Source of the DNA: Nannochloropsis oceanica
Taxonomy: Eukaryota; Sar; Eustigmatophyceae; Eustigmatales; Monodopsidaceae
Length of the DNA: 64,000 nt
Assembly (NCBI GenBank): GCA_004519485.1
Contig: CP038108.1
Location: 248,001 to 312,000, forward strand
Direction: 5' to 3'
Shown: positions 21,501 to 33,684 of the stretch, in pieces
How the letters are laid out: each line of letters begins with the position of its first letter
Position numbering within the stretch: position 1 is the first letter of the stretch
Notes under the pieces: model-generated
What the model was told of the DNA's origin: nothing
What the model saw: only the letters and a program-made list of their open reading frames with translations
The model's database searches: none
Program-made: the position numbers and the translations under genes

Positions 21501-22273
21501 AGGGAGTGTCTGAAAGTGCTAGGTCTCTGTCCAATTTTCATAGTGGTGGTGTATATGAGGGAGAGTTAGAATGGGGGCTTGAGAAAACAAAAGTGGCGGC
21601 ATAGGGAACCGTGAAGTCAGCAACCCGAAAGCCTTTGAGCTTATCAAGTTCCCTGTTAATTCCTGTGGTGGCATGGGGTTGATTGACTTTGTGAAGAGTG
21701 CTGTTGCAGTGAATGCTCATCGTCATCACAGCCAGTACGCAGCTGTGGTGGAGCTTGGAGAGAGGAGGTTGCCATTTCCTTATTTTCATCGAACACACCC
21801 TGGAAATCACGTCTACATGTAAGCACCTGTATACAGAAGAGGTAGACGGGAGATTGGTGGGTTGTCTCTCTGCGACAGACTGCTTCGTCTGCCATTGCCA
21901 TAGACTCTCCAACTCTTCATGCCTTCGCCAGAGAAGCCTTTTCGCTGCAATGTCTCCAAGCCCCCTCCCCGACGCAATTCTATGGAGCGTCCGCTCCAGA
22001 CATATGGGATGTGCGCATGGGCAACGTGACAGGCGATCACATGAGACCAGACAGTCAAATGATCCGTTTGTGCATCCGCGGCCAGACGCACTAGTTCCTC
22101 ACCCCACCCCTCCCTCCCTCCCTCCCTTCCGCATACCTCACACTCCCATGACAGGCACGAGTACCGCCACCAAGCATTAAAAAAAGGACATAGAAGCACC
22201 ACATGTGCAAGAGGTGATACTGGTCCAACAGGGTCTCAATTTAGGCGCACTAGAGGCGGCAGGAACAGCGCCA
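21501..22273. promoter_or_regulatory. Divergent region between PP6 and SCC2
   Basis: 773 bases between outward-reading genes. It must contain both promoters and may hold a 5' exon of SCC2, whose frame remains open to 22181 without an ATG. No gene is recognised. Confidence 0.35.
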
Positions 22274-25200
22274 ATGGAAGAAGAGCAAGCCGCTCCAGCA
22301 GCAGCAGCAGCAGTGCCAACATTCCCCTTCCCCCCTCCCTCTTCCTTCCGCCCAAATGAGCAAGGGGAAGGGCAGCTGATGGAGGTAGCACAAGAGGAAT
22401 ACGCAAGGGTGGAGAAGGCTGCGGGAATGATAGTCGACGTGGTAGCATTTTTGGAGAAGCTGGCCATGAACTGTGAAGACAGATGTGTGCCCCAAAGGGA
22501 GGGGCGGGGGTACAACGATGAGGAGGAGGAAGAAGGAGACGAAGAGGATGAAGTCGACAGGAAGAATGGTGTTAGTCAGCACACGAATGGGAGGAGCGAC
22601 CACCGGGGGCGGGATCAACCTCTTCATCTTCGTCCTCCTCCTTCAGCTTCCTCCTCCTCTCCCACTGGCGGCCCAATGACAGCCGGGGAGCTTTCACGAC
22701 TCTACCGCGAATTGCTCAGATTGCGCAAGGAGGACGGGGGCCCTGGAATTGCTGCTTGTCCTCCTGAGGCATTGTTGGCGATGGTGCCTTATTTACAGGT
22801 GCACATCACGGCGGGATCGAGCTTGAACATCCTGAGGAAGGCTGCCGATGTACTGGAGGAGGAGGAGGAGGGGGAGGGCGGGAGGGAGGATGGGTTGGGG
22901 GAGTGGATGAAGGCAACAGGGGGAGGGAATGTGCATTTGCAACAAACGTTGATGAGCATGGAGGCGGCAGCGACCGCATTGGTGGTGATGACGGCGCCAG
23001 GGGTAGACCGACGGTTGGTCATGCAGGAGCTGGTTGAGGAATGTGTGGTGCTTCTAAAGAATCAGATGAACTGTCATCTGATCCCAGCATTTGACACGTC
23101 TTCATGTCCGGTGCCGAAGGGGTATAGAGGAGGAGGAGAAGGGGGAGGAGGAGGGAGGGACAAAGGGAGGAAGAGGGGGGGGAGTGATAGCGGTGAGGAA
23201 GAGGAAGAGGAAGAGGAAGAGGAAGAGGAAGAAGAGGAGGAGGCAGAGGAAGAGGAGGAGGCCGGGATGGACGGGGACGGGGATGGCGGCGGCGCAAAGA
23301 AAAGGGAGAAAATGAAGCCGACAAAGAAGCGTGAAAAATCGAAAACGACGCTCAAAAGCAGCAGCAGCTACAGCAACAGCAGTCATGACCGTTGGGTGGT
23401 GTTTCGTCCCGTTCTCCAACAACTTACCCGGATAACGCCCAAAATCAACGAGCTCCTCGACCTTCTCGAGAGCCTTGTACTCACCATTCGCCTCGAGGAC
23501 TCCCTCCTTCTGACCCTCACCCCTCTCTGCCTCTCCACCCTTTCCTTGGATGCCGGAGCTGCCTCTTCCGGAGGGGTCGGAGGGCAGCAAGGCCTGATCA
23601 AGCTGCAGCCGGTGCAGCACAGTGCCATTTCGTTACTGCAGACGATATTTGGGCTTTATGAGCAGCATCGTGCTTTGATTGTCGAGGACGTACTGGGGCT
23701 CCTGCTGAAGCTGCCGATGGGAAAGCGGAACCTCCGGACGTTTCGATTGCACTACCGCGCAGCGACCCTAGGAGCCGAGGGACAGAACATCCAAGTGGTG
23801 TCGGCGTTGATGATGCTGCTGCTCCAGGGAGTGGTTAGGAGACCAACAGCGCTGTTTGAGGAGCTGGGGAGGTCCGGGAGGAGGGCGGGGGGGAGGGCGG
23901 GGGGGAGGGCGGGGGGGAGGGGGGAGGAGGAGGAAGAGGGAGAGGGAGAGGAGAAGGATGTGTGTGGGTTTCTGGGGGCTGGAGGAGGAGGAGGGAGGGA
24001 GGGAAGCGAGTTGGAGGGGGAGGATGGAGTTCTGCAGGTGGCGCACTATTTCGCAGGGGCGTTCTTGGAGAGGTGTGGGAGGAAGGAAGGGGGGGGGGGG
24101 GTTTCGGCAGGTGTTGGTGAATTTTGTTGACGACCTCCTCCTCGCCCTCCTCCTCCCTGAGTGGCCCGCGGCGGAGATGCTTCTGCAGGCGTTTTGTATC
24201 TTGTTGTTGAAGGATTTATACCAACAGCGGGGGAGAGAGGGAGGGAGGGAGGGAGGGAAGGGAGGGGGGGCTGAATCGATCTATTTCTTGCAGTCTTTGG
24301 ATTTGCTGGGGCGGGTGTTGAGTAAGCTGAGGGAGTTGTCGGCCCATGTGGAGGGAGGGGGTGAGGGAGGGATGGGAGGCATGGAGGAGGTCGCTAGGGC
24401 GGTGTTGTCTGATACGGTTGGGCAGGAGTTGAGTAAAGCTGTGGTTGAGGAGGAGGGAGGGGAGCAGGGAGGGAGGGAGGGAGGGGCGGTGGTGACGGAA
24501 TGGTTTAGGGGGGTGATGAAGGTGAAGATGGAGAAGGTGGGGTTAAGGAGCGCGATGGCCAGGGGAGGGATTGGGATAGCATTGGAGATGCCGGATGAGG
24601 AAGACATGGTGGCGGAGAAGGAGAAATATGGGGAGGGAGGGAAGGAGAACAAGGCTCAGGTTGAGGAGGAGGATGAGGAGCAGGAGGGGGGAAGAGTGGC
24701 AGGTCCAGATAGAGGGAGGGGGAAGAAGGGCGAAACTGCGATGGGCACTGCGGCGAGCAAAAGGAAGCAAGGAAAGAGAGGAAATGTCAGAGGAAAAGAA
24801 GGAGCTGCAGGGAAGAGAAAGCGCAGAAAGAAGGAGGAGGGGGATAAGGAGGAGAGGAAGGAGAGGGAGGAAGAGGAGGATGAGGAGGGAGCGACGAGCG
24901 GAGGGGAGACGTCAGGTAGTGATGGGGCGCGGAAGGGCTGTAGAGGCCGTCCAATGAAAGGTTCTAAACGGGATTCACAAGGACAAGTCGATCAAGAGGA
25001 GGCGGAAGAGGAGGAGATGGCGGAGGAAGAGGTGGTGGAGGTGGAGGTGGAGGAGGAGGAGAAGGAGGAGGAGGAGGTGGTGGACGATGCCGAGCTCCTT
25101 GCCAGGTCCCTCACTGACCATGACGTGGCACGACAGCTGGTGATGAATTACTTGACGCACCGAGCCCAAAAGGGAGAACCCTGGCTTAGGCACGCCCGAC

Positions 25201-28200
25201 ACTGCTTCCTCGCCCGCTGGGTATCCGAAAGCGCAGAAGTGGAAACCTCCACCCCGTCCTCGTCCTCGTCCTCGTCCTCCTCCTCCTTCCTTGCCCTGGA
25301 CGGGAACGGTCACCTCTCTCCCTCCTGCTGGCACAAACAGGTGCAACGCGGGAAGAATCGACGCCACCCTTCCTACTGGACGTTTCTCGCCTCGCAATGG
25401 GAGATCCCTCCCCGTGTCGCTCTCCAACAAGAGCCCGACCTCTACCACGTCCTCTCCACCGAGGCCGTCGTGCACCTCAACCACGCCCTTGCCCTCTCCC
25501 GGCCCCTCCTTCAATCCTTCCACCAGCTCCTCTTCCGACTGCTGGCGCTATTGGGGCAGGGACAGGCAGCATGGCGCGCGCGGGTCATGAAGGCCTTTGG
25601 GGGCATTTTGGAGAGCGACCCGCTGTTGATGTTGGACGCACAGGTGAAGCAGGCGGTGGTTGATCGCTTCCAGGTACGTGGTATGAGTAGGTGCCCTCTC
25701 TCTCTCCCTCCTTCTCTCCCTCCTTTCCTTCTTTTGCTTGTGGCCTGCATAAAAGCGACGATAGACCGGGAGGTTTTCTCTTTGGTTCATGAAAACGTCC
25801 CCTCCCTCCTTCTGTCCCTTATTCCTCTCCTCCCTCCCTCCTCAGGATGAGGCCACCTCCGTCCGTCAAGCCACCGTGGAGTTGGTGGGGAAGTACGTCC
25901 TCCAACAGCCTTCCCTCCTCGACGCCTACTACCACCCCTTGCGCGAGCGTCTGGTGGACAAAGGCGTGTCTGTCCGAAAAACAGTTGTGAAGTTCCTGGG
26001 AGAGTTTCTGCAGCGCTGTCCTACCCACCCGCTGAGGACGGAGATTTGCAGGTGTTTGGTCGAGAGGGCGAGTGTAGTGAAGGAAGAGGATACGGTCAAG
26101 GACTTGATTCAAGATTCGTTCCAAGTGATGTGGTTCTCGGTGAAGGGGTGGGCGGACGGGAAGGAGCAGGAGGAGGAGGAGGGAGGGGAGGAGGTGATGG
26201 TGGAGAATGGGGAGGAGGGAGAGAGCAAAGGAGGAGCGGGGGCGTGGAGGAAGAAGAAGTTGTCCGATTCAGAGAGGCTGGCAGCGGTGGGGCTTCAGAT
26301 GGTGGAGGTGATCGCTGGGTTGAATAATACGGACTGGTTGGTAGCTGTCATGACCGGACTTTTGTTTGGGCCGGGGGAGGGAGAGCAGGGGAAGAAGGAC
26401 AGAGTGAAGCAACGCAAGATTGTCGCGGCCCGATGCGGCCTGCTGGTGGAGTCCCTGGTAAACGTGTTGTTGGATTTAGACGAGGGGGGCCACCCGCCTT
26501 TAAATACAGCCCTGCCCGATCTTGCTACGCCGGCAAAACAGCTCCTGGGTGTGATCACCACTCTGCACGTCTTCTCTCGTGCCGATCCCCGCTTTCTCGT
26601 GCCGCACGTGGACACCCTCCTTCCCTATCTCAAGGGTGAGAACCACCTGGATGCACCCGAAGAAGCCGCACTGTGCTGCAAGATCTCCCAGATGGTGGGT
26701 CTTGTCCTCCCTCACCTTACCCATCCGGATCAAGGGACATATGCGCAGGTCTCGCGGGATCTGGTTCAAATCACGTACCGATTTGGGGCAGCGGCCATTC
26801 ACGCGGCCATTCAATGTCTGGCGAACGTATGCACGTTTATTTTGGGGGGCAATCCGGGGCCTGTGCTCGGGTTGGCGAACACCTTTTACCGCGTGCTGGG
26901 GAAGTTTCGAGAGAGACCGACGTTTGCTGTGGGGGAGGCGGATTTCACGACGAGGAGTAGCACGCATCGGGCGCTGGTGGTGTTGGGGTGTGTGTGTCGG
27001 TATTACCCTGGGTTTCAGCCTCCTGCAGGGGCGAGCGAGGGGGCATTGCCATTGTCGGTTTTGGATGCGCCTTTGGCGGAGGAGGTGAACGAAGGGAATG
27101 TGTATGTGATGAGCTACCGTCTCTTAACGCTGTACTTGACCAAAGACCTGGAGACGGAGACGAAAGCAGTGCAGGCCTTGTGCTGTCTTTTCACGGGGTG
27201 CATGCCACTGATGCTGACGGCGCAGAGGGATCACGTGGTTGGACGGATGTTGACGATCAGAGGAGGGGTGGCACGGAGGCCCGTGCGGTTGCAGGCGCTG
27301 AAGAGCCTGAGGGAGGTTTTGTTGGCGGAGGAGACGAGGGTAGAAAGTGGGGCCGCCAGATCGAGGATGGCCCAGGCGGGAGTGACATTGAAACAGCGGG
27401 TAAAAGGCGACCAGGACGCAGAGGCGAGTATTGTGGGAGGGGTGATTCAGGAGCACCTGGACGCCATTAAGCACCTCCTGTTCGACCGAGACGTGCATTT
27501 GCGTACAGCTGCCTTGGGACTCCTGGCGGTTCTTCATCGCCAGGGCCTGGTGAACCCGCTGCAGACCTTGCCGGCTCTGATTGCCTTGCAGGCAGATCCT
27601 TCCCCGGGTTTGCGGACACAGGCCTATAGGCAGGTGTTGGTGGAACATGAGAAGCACCCCGAGTTTTTACCCGCGCGGATCATGGAAGGGGTTAGTTTGA
27701 GCTTTACCTTTCAGAGGAAGGTCCTCGGGAAGGGCGGAGGGAGAGTGTCGGCGGTATTGCCCGGGGAGGGACGGAGGGAGGGAGGAGGCGGGTGGAGCGG
27801 AGGAGGGAGACAGTGTTTTTTGGGCACCGTGTACGCGACTTGTGTGAGGGGGAATCGGAAACATCGTTACTCGTTTCTCCGGAACCTCTTGGCCTTGTTT
27901 GAAGAGAAGACTGTCCGGGACGTGCACGCCAAAATGCACCGGCAACGTTTATCACAACTGCAGCATTTTTCAACTTCCTCTTCCTCTTCCTCTTCCGCCA
28001 CCGCCCGTCGTACATCTACCGGTGTCTCCATGACGACCGCTGACCCCAAGGGACAGAAAGGCTCCTTAGACCCGCTTTTCCTTGCCTACATTGCTCAGAT
28101 CTTGGCGTTTCTCCCCTTTGACGTGCAGGAGGAACCGCTGTTCTTGATTCATGCCATCAGCCGGACAGTCAGTTTGGAAGGTGCCACATTGGTAGAGGAG

Positions 28201-28947
28201 ATCAAGGGGTTATTGAGGAAGGTGGAGAGGGTGGGGGGGAGGACGGGGGCAGGGGAGGGAGGGGGAAGTAGTGAAGATGAGGATATGAATGAGGTGCAAA
28301 CAGGTGGAGGTGATGGCGCTGCGGCTGGTTTACCTCCGGCGTCGCGTTCGGTGTCGTTGGATTCGTTGAAGGATAAGGCGGGGACTGCCATGTCCCTTTG
28401 TTTGTTGCTCAACCTGAAGCACTGGCTGAAGGACGTCTATGGGTTCAGTGACGAACGCTGTCAGGATTTTCGGTCCGTAATGGGAGGGGTTGGCGGAGGA
28501 GCGAAAAATGAGAGGCCGTTGAGCAAGCCGGATTGCCTGCCAGACTTGCCCTTGCCCGCGTGGTTGTTGGCTGAGTACCCGAGGGAGGGTGGGGAAGAGG
28601 AGGTGTTGCGGGTCGTGAGGGAGCAGTACCGGGAGTTTGCGACGTTGATCAAGCAGGACCCGAGCGACTTTTTGTTGACCCAGACGGTGCGAGTGGTGGG
28701 AGGAGGAGGAGGAGGAGGAGGAAGGAGGGGATCTGGGGGACGGGGGAGAGGGGGGAGTAGTGGGGCTGGGACGGGAAGCCGCATGGCGGGAGGGTGGGGA
28801 GGAGGAGGAGGAGGAGGAGGAAAAAGAAAGGGAGGGAAGGGGAGGAGAGGCGGAAAGGGGAGAGGAGGAGGTTATGAGGGGGAGTCGGACAGTGCGGATG
28901 AAGGAGTGGCGGGTTCGGATTCTGATGACGAGGCAGGAATGGTGTAG
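22274..28947 (+). CDS. SCC2: Cohesin loader SCC2/NIPBL, 2 exons, one apparent frame slip in a poly-G run
   Basis: HEAT-repeat protein that loads cohesin on chromatin. Coding parts are 22274-25673 and 25846-28947 (GT-AG intron, Q|D join), about 2,166 aa. Family-typical segments: VAHYFAGAFLERCGRK followed by FRQVLVNFVDDLL and LPEWPAAEMLLQAF; then ATSVRQATVELVGKYVLQQ, GVSVRKTVVKFLGEFLQRCP and LIQDSFQVMWFS; later EFLPARIMEGVSLSFTFQRK with HRYSFLRNLLALFE. These follow NIPBL order. The frame must shift by one base within a run of 13 G (24089-24101); the flanking protein is conserved right up to it, so a miscounted homopolymer is likelier than an intron. Large Glu/Lys/Gly-rich insertions lie at about 23120-23340 and 23870-25080. 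The C-tail is Gly/Arg/Lys-rich then acidic. The start is uncertain. Confidence 0.85.
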
Positions 28948-29873
28948 TGAGGGGGAAGGAGAGAGGGAGGGAAGAAGGACGAGGAATGTGTATAGAGGAT
29001 ATGTGACTGTTCATGTGTAATGCTAGAATGAAGAATCTTCGTGTGTGAGAATGACGAATAGGAGAGAGAGAAAACAAATGCGAGAGACAGAAAAAAGGTA
29101 GCTAAGAGAAAAGAGAGGGCGCGATAGTGAGAACTTTGACTGGAGCAGCAACAGTATCAGCAGCAACAACAGCAGCAACTACGTGAATCTTATACAGGAA
29201 AAGCAGTTACAGCGAAAGCAGTACCGCGGTAGGTGCTTACACAGAGAACACACAACATCACACCATCGGCGATGAAAACTGGCGAGAGAAAGAGTGTACG
29301 TACAAAGAATGAAAGCAAAGGAAACCTCAAAAAACAGACGATCAAACAACAGCATCGATTCGGATTTGATTTTGTACTTACAAATTCTTTTTTGTCTTAG
29401 TAATGATGGCTACTCATCGCCGATGTCGAGCGTACCGGCAATTGCCTCCTTTCTACCCCTCCTCCCTCCCTCCTTTCCCGCCCTCCTCCTCCAATTCCCC
29501 GTGATACGTGCTCCGGTCGCTACCAGATCACGCCTATCGAAATCGTTTTGTCCTCCTCGTTGGTAGGGGAAGAGCGCAGTCGCAAAAGAAATGAGCCAAA
29601 GCACGGTCAGCACCAGGGCCTGCCGCTGCGGCGAGACAGAGGGGCACGACCTACTGATCGCAGTTTCGATAAGCGTGGTGTGTGCTGAAAACAAGGATTG
29701 CCACATGCGCCCGACATCCACCTTGCATAAGTGAATTAGCAGCTTGAGCTAGTAACGCCTCCTTGTATGGCGCGCGAGGGTGTCCTATCAGAAATCGTGG
29801 AGCCATGGCCACGAGAGGGATGCACCCGATGGCAAAGATAGGGCTAAAACATTTGTCGTTCTGGCCCTCAAGC
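28948..29873. other. Convergent intergenic region, SCC2 / DPH3
   Basis: 926 bases, AT-richer after 29000. Short minus-strand open frames lie at about 29806-29410; one stretch (QALVLTVLWLISFATALFPY) could be a membrane segment, but no continuous ATG-initiated gene is supported. They may belong to the DPH3 3' UTR. Confidence 0.4.
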
Positions 29874-30128
29874 TTAGTGCACCGACACAGCCACACCGGC
29901 CCCCGTCGATCCCCCTGCATCGTCGGGCTTTAGTGGCGGCAAGGACTCCTCATCGTACACCACCCGGATGCGGAGGGTGCAGCTGGGGCAAGGCGCCACG
30001 TCCTCCCCATCCCACAGCTCTGCGAGAGTAATGACAAACTTATCCCCACATGGACACGGGTAGGTGTATTGTTGCTCATCTTCTTCAAACTCCATGTCCT
30101 CGATCTCCACCTCTTCGTAGATGCTCAT
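29874..30128 (-). CDS. DPH3: DPH3/KTI11 CSL-type zinc-finger protein
   Basis: 84 aa, single exon, close to the usual 80-90 aa of the family. It is the electron-donor partner of DPH1-DPH2 in diphthamide synthesis on EF2 and is also linked to Elongator-dependent wobble-uridine modification in yeast. It starts MSIYEEVEIEDMEFEED, as DPH3 does. The four metal-binding cysteines lie in YPCPCGDKF (about residues 24-31) and CPSCTLRI, the Cys-x-Cys ... Cys-x2-Cys layout of the CSL zinc finger; the LAELWDGEDVA stretch between them is also family-typical. The C-terminal ~15 residues are Gly/Val-rich and not conserved. Diverges from the CHD gene over a 1.8-kb interval. Confidence 0.95.
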   Translation of the reverse strand: MSIYEEVEIEDMEFEEDEQQYTYPCPCGDKFVITLAELWDGEDVAPCPSCTLRIRVVYDEESLPPLKPDDAGGSTGAGVAVSVH

Positions 30129-31938
30129 TGTCTGGTGTGATGTGGAGGGAGGGGGTTAACCGATTCGTCTGTCACCTGGCAATGGCTGAGGGAGAAAGAG
30201 GGAATACAGAGGTGGGTGCCGGTGTGATGTATGTCATGGTCTGCACAATTCTGCGAAAAATTGTGCCTCTGGGCGTGGGAACCTGTCCGTAATGTCCACA
30301 CAGGGGTGACAATATCCCTACGTCAGCGAAGTTTCTTAAGTCTTATGCCAGGAGGAGTGCCGGCCTTACTTTTCTTTCATTCCCTTCCAATCACTCGACA
30401 TGGGCCCCGGGCCCTTGACCTCCCCTTCTTTTCTTTCTACCGTGCCAAACGCAAATCATTCTCCTTACAATCCATCCTCCTCGTTCTCCTTCCGTTCCTT
30501 CCTCTCCGCCGCCATTGGGTAAATGTGACCGTCCATTTACGGGTACTTGATGACCATGAGGTCCTCCACCGTTTGTTATTGGATACTCTGTTTAAGTATC
30601 CGTGGGGTCATTCCACACTGAGAGAAAAAGCGCTCCGCATCACTATGGAGAGAAGCTGCGTCAAGTAGGGATACTCATTTCGCCTATTCTCCTTGGCCCA
30701 CCACTCCAAGGGGGGCAACTCGTTGTTGGAAATTGGGATCCTGAGCTATCTGTCCAGTTCCAAAATTCTTGTGCTCGGCCAAGGTCAACTCCTGGGCATG
30801 CTATCCCCTGCCTCCTTTCCCAGTCAATGTAGCAGAACCTACAGCTACAGCTAGTCTCCTGTGTTGTATCTGTTCAATCTCTACCGCACTGAGCTTCACA
30901 GGCTCCCCAGTACCCACTTCTTGTACACACTTCTTTCCCGGCAATGTTCCAGGGCCCATTCCCCTTCACCATGTCCTTGCAACGCGGTCCGCAAAGAGTC
31001 CATTGTTGCCCTGCTTTGTGCTGAAATTGCGTAGGACAAAGGTGTTTCGCAGCTCAGCAACAATATTTTCCTGAAAAAGAAAGCTTTTACTTTTCACATA
31101 TAGGCTTCGCTCCATATCTGAGGTGGAGTGGTGGAGTGAAGGAAAAACCTTCTTTTGTAAGGCGAGGGTATTTGACGTGGTTGGCCGAGCGTGTGAGGTG
31201 AAAAATGGCAATGGCCTTGGCTCGATGTAGCCATTGAATTTCCCAACCCCAGAGGCTTCCTTTGGAAGTGGCGCTTGACTCGGGGTTCGCCCGGTTCGCC
31301 CACCCGACGGCGGGGGCCGACGACTTCTATTTCTTCTTGTTTGTTCTTGCAACGTGTGTGGTTGGCCGGCGGGGGCCTCGGTACTCTTGCTGTGTCATTC
31401 GTTTCCATAGCACTCAAATAACTCTTGGCAACGCCTAGTCATCCTCGCATGCCTTGCCTGTGGCTGTTGTGTTTGATCTTATCGATGCTGGCCGAGGACA
31501 GCGGGCTCTCGAGTCACGGGGTCGTTGGCACGTTTACGCTCAGCTCCAGCATATCGCACACGACGACCAGGCAGGAAGCGAGCCAAAAGCCCGCGTCCAC
31601 GAGTCAAGGCAAAATTGCCTCATGGCCTCACAATACTGAACCCAATTGATGTGTGTTTATAAGTGAATTGAAGCCTGACGTGCGCGGATGCGGATTGTTT
31701 GTTTGTTCATGTCGCCTGCCCTCGGGGACTTAAATTGCCCCTCCCTCATTCCATTCGCACACTCATATGCCTCCACACCATTATTTTACCGTGTACGATG
31801 GCGGGTATCACTAATTCTTTCTTTCATTACAATTCATAGACGAAACGGGCCAGAACGCGAGCCCTCTGGCAGAGCGGAAGCTAAGCAGCCACCTGCGCCT
31901 CCGCGCGCACCCTACCCCAACATCCGTAACACGAAGCC
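30129..31938. promoter_or_regulatory. Long divergent region between DPH3 and the CHD-AP2 gene
   Basis: 1,810 bases, the longest gene-free stretch of the window. Open frames are short, start mostly with non-ATG codons and show no recognisable product. It presumably holds the promoter and 5' UTR of the CHD-AP2 gene. I see no repeats, RNA genes or mobile elements in it. Confidence 0.35.
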
Positions 31939-33647
31939 ATGCAGCAACCAGGCGGTGGGCCAGGTGGTGGACCGGGGGGAGGCGGAGATTTCAACAATGG
32001 AGGAGGAGGACAGGGAGGCTTAGACCCCGCCATGTACCAGCAATTCATTGCGACCATGCAGCACAGTGTGAGTGACCAGCAGCAGCAGCAGTACCAGCAC
32101 GATCCTTATCAGCAGCAGCCGAGCAACGCCTACCCCTACCAACCACCGCAGCATCTAAGGTATGAGAATCAAGGCCAACAAGCACAGTCGTTGGACTATA
32201 GCCAATACAGCTACCTGCCACAGCAGCAGCAACCGGACTTGCAGCAGCACCAGCAGCAGCACCAGCAGCACCAGCAGGGGACGTATGACGACCAACAAGC
32301 TTTTCTCCTTCACTTGCAGCTCCAGGAGCAGATGCTGGCTGCAGGCACTGGCTATTCCCAGTCTTCCCAACAACAAAAACAGCACCACCTTGGGCAGTCG
32401 CAGCAGCTACAGCGGCAGCAGCAGTATTACGACTACGAGCAGCGGCAGGAAAACCAGATGCAGCACCAGCAGCATCAGCAGCAGCATCAGCAGCAGCAGG
32501 GGCACAGCCGCCAACAGCACCCGCAGCATGAGCCCTACGCGACAACGATGAGATTTGCCAACGGGAGTGGAGGAGGAGGTGTAAGCGATATGGCCGCGGC
32601 CTCTTCCTCCTACTACACCTACGACCAACATCAGCAACCACCCCTCCAGCAACAGCAGCAGTTACAGCAACTTCAGCAGCAGCAGCAGCAGCAGCAGCAG
32701 TCGCAGAAGAATTACTCATGTTCGTCTGGTCTGGGTGGTATTAATGGCATGTACGAGGCGTCGACGGTGGCAGGGTCAGTCGGCGGAGGCTCCTCTTACG
32801 AAGCAATGGCGCCAGGTGGGGGGGTTGGTGCCGGTGTAGATGCTGGCGTTGCCTCACAAATGTCGGCGCGTCGGGTCTTGGGAAGCTTTTTGATGGAGGA
32901 TGGGGTGGGTGGAAGAGGAGGGATGGGAGGAATGATGGGTACTGTCGGTACTAACATGGACGGTGGTGGTGGTGGATTGCCTGTGACGATAGGCGGTGCG
33001 GTCATGGATCCTATGGCTGCTGCTGCGAGCGCTGCGGGCTGTGGCGCTGGAGCTGTAACCGGTACAGCGGTTGAAGATAACACTCGGTACTGCTCTTGTC
33101 AGCGCACCGAGGACGAGTATGAGGGAGGCATAATGATTGAGTGCGCGCTCGGGAAGGGCGGCTGTAATGGTTGGTTTCATCCGGAGTGTGAGGGGCTGGC
33201 CCTGACGGAGGAAGAAGCGGCGACGGGCTCTTTTCTATGCAGTTTGTGCAACCAAGGGAAAGGGGGGGGAAGGGGCGGAGGCCGGGGACAAGGACGAGGG
33301 CGTGGTCGCCCTAAGGGGAGTGGAAAGAAAAAGCGTGGAGGGTTGCAGGGCAGAGGAGGTTTTGGTGATGACGAGGAGGAGGAGGGGGAGGAGGCAGTAA
33401 AAGTAACGTCAAGGGGGAGGGTGGTGAAAAAGATCAAGACGTTGGATTTGGACGACGATTCAATTTTTGAGGATGACGAGGATGATCGGAGCGATGATGG
33501 GAGGAGGAAGGGAGGGGCGGCAGGGTATACTGGGTCTGTCATGGGCCCGCCCCCCCCACGCGGTGTAGTACAGAGCCTGATGGTGGACAAAATCCTGGCC
33601 TGGCAGCCTTATGATCCGAGCGAAGATGGTCATCATGATAATCAGCC

Positions 33648-33684
<37 letters not shown>

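Noticed and set aside
29410-29806. Possible small membrane protein downstream of DPH3 on the minus strand
   Set aside because: The longest frame lacks an ATG at its start, and joining it to the ATG at 29806 would need an intron of about 37 bases, much shorter than others here.
30129-31938. Search of the longest gene-free stretch for tRNAs, transposons or retroelement relics
   Set aside because: No B-box-like tRNA element, terminal repeat or transposase/polymerase motif was seen.
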